Shown here piece after piece: positions 1 to 6,385 of a DNA stretch of 9,628 nucleotides. Each line of letters opens with the position of its first letter. Position 1 is the stretch's first letter. A model generated the notes under the pieces. That model made no database searches. It was not told the origin of the DNA and saw only the letters and a program-made list of their open reading frames with translations. A program made the position numbers and the translations under genes. Origin of the DNA: Prevotellaceae bacterium (GTDB lineage: Bacteria > Bacteroidota > Bacteroidia > Bacteroidales > UBA932); assembly GCA_031268055.1 (NCBI GenBank), contig JAIRXY010000094.1, positions 1 to 9,628 of the forward strand, read 5' to 3'.

Positions 1-455
1 ATAAGCCACATGTACCAAAAATCCACGAGGAAATGCCCCAACAAATCGACATAGTTGCTTTCTCCGGCAAACTCCTGAAAAATGTCGGCAGTAGTGCGCC
101 GCAGCGTAAATTTGAAGTAGATGATATCCGCACAATTGGCGACAAGCATAATGGCATTGGTTGCCACAAAAAATACCTTGAGCGCCTTTTGGTAAGCTGC
201 GCTGTAGCGAAATTTGAAAGGAATAATGAACAGCACAATGTAGACAATGTTGGCCCACAGTAAGGCCGAAAGGTCGAAGCGCAAGCCTCCCACAAAAATA
301 GACCATATCTGGTCTGCCGATGTATCCGGAGAAAACTCGCGGTTGAAGATATAAAAGAGTAGCCGGCAAACGGAAAACAGCAGCATCATCAATGCCACGT
401 TGCTCACCAGCGTTATGTAGCTGCTTTGGTTAAACTTTTTGCTATTTACAAGCAT
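1..455 (-). CDS. LTA synthase family sulfatase-like membrane protein, N-terminal part (cut by window edge)
   Basis: This is the first 151 residues of a polytopic membrane protein. The ATG lies at 455-453 and the frame stays open to base 1. Hydrophobic segments lie at about residues 13-37, 53-80 and 88-116. The second opens with GGLRFDLSALLWANI, and the third is followed by NCADIIYFKFTLRRTTADIFQEF. This arrangement is typical of the membrane half of Bacteroidota LTA-synthase/MdoB-like proteins, in which a C-terminal alkaline-phosphatase-superfamily (sulfatase) domain transfers phosphoglycerol or phosphoethanolamine outside the inner membrane. The catalytic domain lies beyond the window, so neither the metal-binding residues nor the substrate can be judged. 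The family call rests on the motif pattern and topology. The start codon lies inside an inverted repeat (449-517). The gene has the same orientation as rpsT but is 243 bases away and is probably a separate unit. Confidence 0.75.
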   Translation of the reverse strand, partial: MLVNSKKFNQSSYITLVSNVALMMLLFSVCRLLFYIFNREFSPDTSADQIWSIFVGGLRFDLSALLWANIVYIVLFIIPFKFRYSAAYQKALKVFFVATNAIMLVANCADIIYFKFTLRRTTADIFQEFAGESNYVDLLGHFLVDFWYMWL

Positions 456-517
456 AGATACTTAGTAGTATAGACATTAATTGACTGTTGCCAAAACCCT
501 CGCTACTACTATGCTTG
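449..517 (-). promoter_or_regulatory. Inverted repeat enclosing the start codon of the LTA synthase-like gene
   Basis: CAAGCATAG at 449-457 is exactly complementary to CTATGCTTG at 509-517. TAGTAG at 463-468 is complementary to CTACTA at 503-508. In the minus-strand transcript this gives 15 base pairs with a 5-nt bulge on one side and a loop of about 34 nt. The AUG (455-453) sits inside the 9-bp stem. It may mask the start codon in the 5' leader, but this is inference: no promoter was located and the loop is long. Confidence 0.35.
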
Positions 518-698
518 GCTGCTTGGGGGGGTATCAGTAATAGCAGATTATCTTTAGAGGGCGCAATGCAGCCGCAAGTGGCGGAAACTTTGCCGCAGCA
601 GCAAATCGCTCTTTCATTGCTGGTAAACGGGTGTTTTTTGGATATTGGCAGGCTCAAACAGGCGGAGTCGCATCACCTTTTTATATCCCACAGGCTAC

Positions 699-953
699 CT
701 ACGAAAGCTTGTTTACGTGCAGGGCAAGCGAACTCTTCAGGTTGCCAGCCTTGTTTTTGTGCACCACGTTGATTTTTGCCAGCTTGTCCAGCATGCTCGA
801 CACTTTGGGTAGCAGGGCTACGGCAGCGGCCTTGTCGGTAGTATTGCGCAGCGCCTTTACAGCGTTGCGGGTGGTACGCGCATAGTAGCGGTTGTGCAGC
901 CTGCGTTTTTGGTCTTGGCGAATTCTCTTAATTGCCGATTTTATGTTTGCCAT
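699..953 (-). CDS. rpsT: 30S ribosomal protein S20
   Basis: The product is 84 residues, the normal size for bacterial S20, a primary 16S rRNA-binding protein of the small subunit. It is lysine/arginine rich and begins [21 protein letters not shown], followed by [11 protein letters not shown], the characteristic S20 N-terminal helix pattern. The C-terminal half (about residues 45-84) also fits, with [20 protein letters not shown]. The start is the only ATG compatible with the family's N-terminus. No clear Shine-Dalgarno sequence precedes it, only an A/T-rich leader, as usual in Bacteroidota. It lies 47 bases downstream of tRNA-Glu on the same strand and has no promoter match of its own in that gap, so it is probably co-transcribed with the tRNA. 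No convincing terminator was found downstream. Confidence 0.97.
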   Translation of the reverse strand: MANIKSAIKRIRQDQKRRLHNRYYARTTRNAVKALRNTTDKAAAVALLPKVSSMLDKLAKINVVHKNKAGNLKSSLALHVNKLS

Positions 954-1000
954 CGCTTATAAATTAATAATTGACAACTGTTTTCATCTGTTTGTAAAAG

Positions 1001-1072
1001 TAGCCCATAGGAGAGTCGAACTCCTCTTTTCAGAATGAAAATCTGACGTCCTAACCGATAGACGAATGGGCC
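1001..1072 (-). tRNA. tRNA-Glu (anticodon UUC)
   Basis: The 72-nt minus-strand sequence folds as a complete cloverleaf. The acceptor arm GGCCCAT pairs with ATGGGCT through a G1-U72 wobble, and the discriminator is A. The D arm contains GGTTAGGAC. The anticodon stem TCAGA/TCTGA encloses the loop TTTTCAT, which places TTC at the anticodon and so reads GAA/GAG. The T arm GAGGAGTTCGACTCTCC has the normal TTCGA loop. CCA is not encoded, so it must be added after transcription. A consensus Bacteroidota promoter lies 22 bases upstream. rpsT follows on the same strand. Confidence 0.97.
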
Positions 1073-1093
1073 ATTCCTATTTTTTCAGGACTG

Positions 1094-1124
1094 CAAAGGT
1101 AATTCAAATTTTTGCTTTGCCAAA
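1094..1124 (-). promoter_or_regulatory. Bacteroidota-type promoter for tRNA-Glu / rpsT
   Basis: Read on the minus strand, TTTG (1124-1121) is followed after exactly 19 bases by TACCTTTG (1101-1094). This matches the Bacteroidota primary-sigma consensus TTTG-N19-21-TAnnTTTG at every fixed position. It lies immediately upstream of tRNA-Glu with a short predicted leader, as expected for a stable-RNA promoter. The flanking A/T-rich stretch (1101-1145) could act as an upstream element. Confidence 0.85.
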
Positions 1125-1146
1125 AAAAACAACATTTTTTTTGTCA

Positions 1147-1179
1147 TGCTGGCAGCGTGATTTTTTCATGCGGCCAGCA
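1147..1179 (+). other. Hairpin 1 in the divergent intergenic region
   Basis: TGCTGGC (1147-1153) pairs with GCCAGCA (1173-1179). After one A/G mismatch, GCGTGA (1155-1160) pairs with TCATGC (1166-1171), closing a T5 loop. That is 13 base pairs in 33 nt. The single G-T pair (1157/1169) is a tolerated wobble only in plus-strand RNA; on the minus strand it would be A/C. There is no T-tract after it on either strand, so it is not a typical terminator. It shares the GCTGGC/GCCAGC stem with the hairpin at 1308-1348. Confidence 0.6.
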
Positions 1180-1222
1180 AAGCTACTTGCTACCAAATAG
1201 CTGCAACAAGCAAACGCAGTTC

Positions 1223-1266
1223 AACCGTAGCAGCCTTATGCTTATGCCTCGTTGTTGCTAACGGTT
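1223..1266 (+). other. Inverted repeat between the two GCTGGC hairpins
   Basis: AACCGTAGCA (1223-1232) pairs with TGCT-A-ACGGTT (1256-1266), giving 10 base pairs with a single bulged A at 1260 and a 23-nt loop. Nearby AGCAAAC (1209-1215) could instead pair with GTTTGCT (1264-1270), so the two stems would compete. With its neighbours it makes a string of three possible helices between 1147 and 1348. No function is known to me. Confidence 0.4.
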
Positions 1267-1307
1267 TGCTCTGCACCGCTGGGGTATAAAAATTGGAATC
1301 AATAGTT

Positions 1308-1348
1308 TTCTCGCTGGCGTGGGCTGCAAGTCCGTGCCAGCAAGAGAA
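1308..1348 (+). other. Hairpin 2 in the divergent intergenic region
   Basis: This is a long stem in three blocks. TTCTC (1308-1312) pairs with GAGAA (1344-1348), with a bulged AA at 1342-1343. GCTGGC (1313-1318) pairs with GCCAGC (1336-1341), followed by a GT/GT internal loop. GGGCT (1321-1325) pairs with AGTCC (1329-1333) around a GCA loop. The total is 16 pairs in 41 nt. The one wobble (1323/1331) is again G-U only in plus-strand RNA. No T-tract follows on either strand. CTGCAAG (1324-1330) can alternatively pair with CTTGCAG (1356-1362), and GAAGC (1346-1350) with GCTTC (1363-1367), so alternative folds exist. Confidence 0.6.
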
Positions 1349-1406
1349 GCACAGTCTTGCAGGCTTCATGTCACGGCAACCTCATTCGCTAAATTAAGTT
1401 AATTTA

Positions 1407-1437
1407 TTTGGCGTCTAAAAATATAGTCATACATTTG
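1407..1437 (+). promoter_or_regulatory. Bacteroidota-type promoter of the BlaI/M56 operon
   Basis: TTTG (1407-1410), a spacer of exactly 19 bases, then TACATTTG (1430-1437) matches the TTTG-N19-TAnnTTTG consensus perfectly. The predicted transcription start falls about 7 bases further on, leaving a leader of under 20 nt before the ATG at 1460. Two operator-like boxes overlap it. Confidence 0.85.
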
Positions 1438-1452
1438 TCTAAAAAATTAGAC
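1413..1452 (+). promoter_or_regulatory. Twin operator-like boxes, probable BlaI binding sites
   Basis: Two 16-bp boxes share the same plan. Box 1 is GTCTAAAAATATAGTC (1413-1428). Box 2 is GTCTAAAAAATTAGAC (1437-1452), a perfect 6-bp inverted repeat with an AAAA centre. Their starts are 24 bases apart. Box 1 fills most of the promoter spacer, and box 2 begins at the last base of the -7 element and covers the expected start site. That is where a repressor would block transcription. BlaI-family proteins bind dyad operators as dimers and normally repress their own operon. Assigning these boxes to the adjacent repressor is inference. Confidence 0.65.
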
Positions 1453-1459
1453 GAATAAT

Positions 1460-1840
1460 ATGACACAACGATTAACGAAGGCAGAAGAGCAAGTTCTGCA
1501 AATTCTTTGGGAGCTACAGGAGGGAACTGTACAGGATATTCGCGACAAATTTGAAGAGCCTCGTCCGGCGCGCACCACCATTGCTACGGTTTTGAACATT
1601 CTTGAAAATAAGCAATTTGTTTCCCACACCGCTCAGGGCAGAGTAAATCTGTATGCCCCCATCGTAGCAAAAGAATCGTACTCTAAGGCGCAGCTGCTCG
1701 GAATCATGAAAAATTACTTCAACAACTCGTTTGCCTCCTTGGTCTCTTTTTTCGCTAAGGAAAACAACTTGTCCATTGATGAGCTCGACGAGCTGATTGA
1801 AAAAACAAAAGAAGAATTACGCAAAGAAAATCAACACTAA
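1460..1840 (+). CDS. BlaI/MecI/CopY-family transcriptional repressor
   Basis: The product is 126 residues, the usual size for this family of winged-helix repressors that are inactivated by proteolysis. Residues 1-70 form the DNA-binding domain. They begin LTKAEEQVLQILWEL, the characteristic helix 1, and contain the recognition-helix region ARTTIATVLNILENK (37-51) followed by the wing. Residues 75-126 form the dimerisation helices, ending in an acidic then lysine-rich stretch. In staphylococcal BlaI and MecI the partner membrane protease causes cleavage within this second domain; the exact bond here cannot be predicted. The gene lies 11 bases upstream of an M56 peptidase, the canonical partner. 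It carries its own consensus promoter and operator-like boxes, which suggests autorepression. No beta-lactamase gene is in view, so a role in resistance should not be assumed. Confidence 0.93.
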   Translation: MTQRLTKAEEQVLQILWELQEGTVQDIRDKFEEPRPARTTIATVLNILENKQFVSHTAQGRVNLYAPIVAKESYSKAQLLGIMKNYFNNSFASLVSFFAKENNLSIDELDELIEKTKEELRKENQH

Positions 1841-1851
1841 ATTGCACCGCC

Positions 1852-3279
1852 ATGAAAGAATTTATCGTTTACCTGCTGAAATCGGGCATCGTACTTGCCG
1901 TATTCTGGAGCATCTACTGCTTATTTTTACGAAAGGATACGTTTCACACGTTCAACCGGTTTTTTTTGCTGGCAGGGCTTGCCGCTTCATTCCTTTTGCC
2001 TTTGTACTGCTACCGCTATCCGGTAATCCTCAACCTTGGGCTAACAGCGAGCGACGCGCTTCCCACACAGCCTGCTACAAGCGCGCCATGCGCCTCTGGG
2101 GTATGGCCTGCTGCGCTGGCTATTTATGCGCTTGGGGGTATCCTTTTAGCGATTCGCTACTTCGCCGGCATTTTAAAGATAAAGAAGCTGATTCAAAAGC
2201 AGGGGTATACGCAACGTGACGGGCTTAAAATTGTAAAGCTACCCGGAGCAACATCTACCTTCTCAATTTTCAGCTACGTCGTCAGCAGCTCATCGTATGA
2301 TGCATCGGAAGCTGAGCAAAAGCTGGTTTACGAGCACGAAAAAGCCCACATTAGCCAACGCCATGTAGCAGATTTACTCCTCTCCTACATGGTTTGTATC
2401 ACCCAATGGTTTAACCCATTTGCATGGCTATACCTGCACGCCATTAAACAAAATCACGAATATTTGGCCGACAAAGCGGTGCTACAAAGCGGATATTCGC
2501 CGGCGCTGTATCGCGCGGCGCTCATCAACCATACGCTCAATGCTCCTGTTTTTGCATTTTCTCACGCTTTTACTCAATATAACAAATTTAAACGACTAAA
2601 CATGATGACAAAAAAATCCTCCCAACCCGCAAAAAAACTTGCGACGCTACTGCTAATTCCGGCTTTTGCCGCTTTCTTCTGGGCATTCTCAGAACCCGAA
2701 TACGTAGCGAAAACGACGAATCCTCAGCCCTCAGCCCAAGCTGACACGGCTGACGCAGCGCTAGCTCCCGCTCTTGCCAACGCGCTGCTGAACGTCACGG
2801 CTGATACGACAAGAGCAAAAAAGCCGTATGTAATTGTTGATGGTAAAGAGTATACCAAGGGATTGCATACGATTGACCCTAACGATATCGAATCTATTTC
2901 GGTGCTAAAAGATGAAGCTGCAATACAGCAGTATGGAAAAAAAGGGGAAAACGGCGTTGTAATCATAACGTCCAAGGCTGTTGTAATCACAGCGTCTAAG
3001 GCTGCTAATCAGCATAAAGCAAAGCACAATGCTGCTCCGCAAGCACGCACAGCCGCTGACAGCTCCAAGCAGGCGCACAGCTCCGCAAAAAACGCCTCAG
3101 ACGCAAAGAAGAAACCCTTAGTAATTGTTGATGGTCAAGAATATTCGGGCGATTGGAACAAAATAGACCAGAGCTCGATTCTTTCCGTTTCCGTGCTAAA
3201 AGATAAATTCGCTGTGGAGGCGTACGGCGAAAAAGGGCGCAACGGCGTTATTATCATCAAATTGAGAACAAGCGAATAG
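1852..3279 (+). CDS. M56-family (BlaR1-like) membrane metallopeptidase with two TonB-plug-like C-terminal repeats
   Basis: This 475-residue protein has a BlaR1-like plan. Predicted membrane segments lie at about residues 4-26, 37-54, 84-108 and 264-279. Between the third and fourth lies the cytoplasmic zinc-protease domain, with HEKAH (162-166, HExxH) and EYLAD (203-207), where E203 is the likely third zinc ligand, so the enzyme appears intact. After the fourth segment, where BlaR1 carries a penicillin-binding sensor, this protein has two repeats at about residues 324-375 and 421-471. Both follow the pattern VIVDGxEY...I...SVLKDxxAxxxYGxKGxNGVxII, which resembles the plug domain of TonB-dependent receptors. 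An Ala/Ser/Lys-rich linker separates them. By topology the repeats would be periplasmic. The protease probably triggers loss of the upstream repressor, but the signal sensed is unknown. Such domain combinations occur in Bacteroidota M56 proteins; the role of the repeats is inference. Confidence 0.88.
   Translation: MKEFIVYLLKSGIVLAVFWSIYCLFLRKDTFHTFNRFFLLAGLAASFLLPLYCYRYPVILNLGLTASDALPTQPATSAPCASGVWPAALAIYALGGILLAIRYFAGILKIKKLIQKQGYTQRDGLKIVKLPGATSTFSIFSYVVSSSSYDASEAEQKLVYEHEKAHISQRHVADLLLSYMVCITQWFNPFAWLYLHAIKQNHEYLADKAVLQSGYSPALYRAALINHTLNAPVFAFSHAFTQYNKFKRLNMMTKKSSQPAKKLATLLLIPAFAAFFWAFSEPEYVAKTTNPQPSAQADTADAALAPALANALLNVTADTTRAKKPYVIVDGKEYTKGLHTIDPNDIESISVLKDEAAIQQYGKKGENGVVIITSKAVVITASKAANQHKAKHNAAPQARTAADSSKQAHSSAKNASDAKKKPLVIVDGQEYSGDWNKIDQSSILSVSVLKDKFAVEAYGEKGRNGVIIIKLRTSE
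2956..3003 (+). repeat. 24-bp in-frame tandem duplication inside the M56 gene
   Basis: Bases 2956-2979 and 2980-3003 are adjacent 24-base units that differ at only three positions. They encode VVIITSKA and VVITASKA at the end of the first plug-like repeat. The unit is eight codons, so the frame is kept. It looks like a small slippage or unequal-exchange duplication that extends the last strand of the repeat into the linker. Confidence 0.85.
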
Positions 3280-3294
3280 GCAAATAAGCATCGT

Positions 3295-3325
3295 AAAATC
3301 CCGCACCTCTGCTGCGGGATTTTTT
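3295..3325 (+). terminator. Rho-independent terminator of the BlaI/M56 operon
   Basis: AAAATCCCGCA (3295-3305) pairs with TGCGGGATTTT (3313-3323) around the 7-nt loop CCTCTGC, and a T-run ends at 3325. The GC core is 6 bp, and the A-tract and T-tract flank it. It starts 15 bases after the M56 stop codon, which supports a two-gene operon. Confidence 0.92.
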
Positions 3326-3457
3326 GTGGGCATACTTTGCTTACATCGCTCGGCAACGAACTAAACGCTTGCAAATATCACCAATTATTCGTAATATTGC
3401 CGCGCATTGGCTACCTGTTTAAGCCCCAATCCTCGAATCTTTAATTTTTGAATTATA

Positions 3458-5386
<1,929 letters not shown>

Positions 5387-5392
5387 CGGGGA

Positions 5393-5443
5393 AATTTTGA
5401 ATTTTGAATTTTGAATGAAGATTTTAAATTTTGAATGAGGATT
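5393..5443 (+). repeat. AATTTTG short tandem array after the ABC-F gene
   Basis: Three perfect head-to-tail copies of the 7-mer AATTTTG occupy 5393-5413. They run into a 17-base unit, AATTTTGAATGAAGATT (5407-5423), repeated as AATTTTGAATGAGGATT at 5427-5443 with one change. The array is wholly intergenic. A similar AATTTTG-rich stretch lies at 9591-9624 beside the DUF4249 gene, so it recurs in this genome. Confidence 0.8.
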
Positions 5444-5444
5444 C

Positions 5445-5502
5445 ATCCGTCTTTATCCGCCCAATCCGTTTCATCCGTGTGCTATCAAGATAGAATATGG
5501 AT
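5445..5502 (+). repeat. ATCCG repeat ending in a hairpin
   Basis: ATCCG occurs at 5445, 5455, 5464 and 5473, spaced 10, 9 and 9 bases. The last copy begins an inverted repeat: ATCCGTGTGCTATC (5473-5486) against GATAGAATATGGAT (5489-5502). As plus-strand RNA 13 of 14 positions pair, two of them G-U, with the centre CTATCAAGATAG perfect. It could be a decayed extragenic palindromic element or a weak terminator for the ABC-F gene. No T-tract follows directly. Confidence 0.55.
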
Positions 5503-5531
5503 TTAACTTCGAAATAAAATTTTGCATTTTT

Positions 5532-6287
5532 ATGATTTACAAACAACGAAAAGCGTCGCCTGAGAATTTGCTGTTTGGCATACGTCCGGTGATGGAGGCG
5601 CTGCAAAACGGCCGCGAAATAGACAAGGTAATGCTGAGAAGAGGCATGGAGGGCGAGCTGGCGCAGCAGCTGGTTGCGCTGCTCGAAGAACGACACGTGC
5701 CGATACAGCGCGTGCCGGTTGAAAAACTCAACGCGCTTACGCAAAAAAATCATCAGGGGGTGGTGGCGTTTGCTTCGCTCATAGCGTATGCCGACTTTGA
5801 GGAGGTAGTAATAGGCGTAGTAGAGCGCGGAGAAGCGCCGCTGGTGTTGCTGCTCGACAACGTCACCGATGTGCGGAATTTTGGCGCTATTGCGCGCTCG
5901 GCGGAGTGCGCGGGGGTGCACGCCATAGCGATTCCCGCCAAGGGCGCTGCGCAAATCAACGGCGACGCGCTCAAAACGTCGGCGGGTGCGCTCAACATAG
6001 TGCCGGTATGCCGCGTGCCCAGCCTTCGCAGCGCAATAAGCTACCTGCACAACAGCGGCGTGCTGGTGGTAGCAGCTACCGAAAAAGCCGACAAAAGCTT
6101 ATACTCGCTCAACTTCACCCAGCCAACCGCCATAGTAGTGGGGTCGGAGGAGGCCGGAATATCGCCCGACGTTCTGCGCGCAGCAGATGAGCTGGTGCGG
6201 ATTCCGCTACGCGGCAGCATTGCCTCGCTCAACGTGAGCGCAGCAACGGCGGTGACGCTGTTTGAGGTGGTCAGGCAGAGAAGCTGA
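5532..6287 (+). CDS. rlmB: 23S rRNA 2'-O-methyltransferase, RlmB/TrmH (SpoU) family
   Basis: The product is 251 residues, normal for RlmB, which methylates the 2'-OH of a guanosine (G2251 in E. coli numbering) in the 23S rRNA peptidyl-transferase loop using S-adenosylmethionine. Residues 12-95 form the substrate-binding domain, beginning LLFGIRPVMEAL and including KNHQGVVAF. The SPOUT knot domain carries all three SpoU motifs: DNVTDVRNFGAIAR (109-122, with N116 and R122), IVVGSEEAGIS (201-211) and IPLRGSIASLNVSAATAV (224-241, with S232/N234). The ATG at 5532 gives the normal family N-terminus. The gene stands 145 bases after the ABC-F gene, separated by repeats, so it may have its own promoter, but none matched the consensus. 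A related paralogue (TrmH/YsgA type) is possible, but the N-terminal domain favours RlmB. Confidence 0.9.
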   Translation: MIYKQRKASPENLLFGIRPVMEALQNGREIDKVMLRRGMEGELAQQLVALLEERHVPIQRVPVEKLNALTQKNHQGVVAFASLIAYADFEEVVIGVVERGEAPLVLLLDNVTDVRNFGAIARSAECAGVHAIAIPAKGAAQINGDALKTSAGALNIVPVCRVPSLRSAISYLHNSGVLVVAATEKADKSLYSLNFTQPTAIVVGSEEAGISPDVLRAADELVRIPLRGSIASLNVSAATAVTLFEVVRQRS

Positions 6288-6385
6288 AGCTGAAGATATT
6301 GACTCCGGCGCGCAATATTTTGTTCCCAAACTTCAAATTTCAGGTTTAACTTCCAATAATAATAATCAGTAACAACAATCACAAC

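Noticed and set aside
442..657. A 71-codon minus-strand open frame, cysteine-containing (CCCG...CGC), between rpsT and the LTA synthase-like gene
   Set aside because: It matches no family I recognise, overlaps the start of the LTA synthase-like gene and has no promoter match or initiation signal. Its cysteines come from GCA/GCC-rich repeats. It is most likely chance.
1141..1380. The structured region considered as tmRNA, SRP RNA, RNase P RNA or a known riboswitch
   Set aside because: I could not find the conserved cores of any of these. It also lies upstream of the blaI promoter rather than in a leader, so it was kept only as unexplained structure.
1460..3279. Calling the operon a beta-lactam resistance module
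   Set aside because: No beta-lactamase or mec-type gene is present and the protease lacks a penicillin-binding sensor. Only the switch architecture is shared.
3368..3399. CTTG, 20 bases, TAATATTG considered as a promoter for the ABC-F gene
   Set aside because: It has one mismatch in each element, so it is too weak to annotate beside two perfect promoters in the same window.
5424..6050. A 208-codon minus-strand open frame opposite rlmB
   Set aside because: It is antisense to a clear SpoU methyltransferase. Its Arg/His-rich composition is the mirror of GC-rich codons, and it has no domain pattern.
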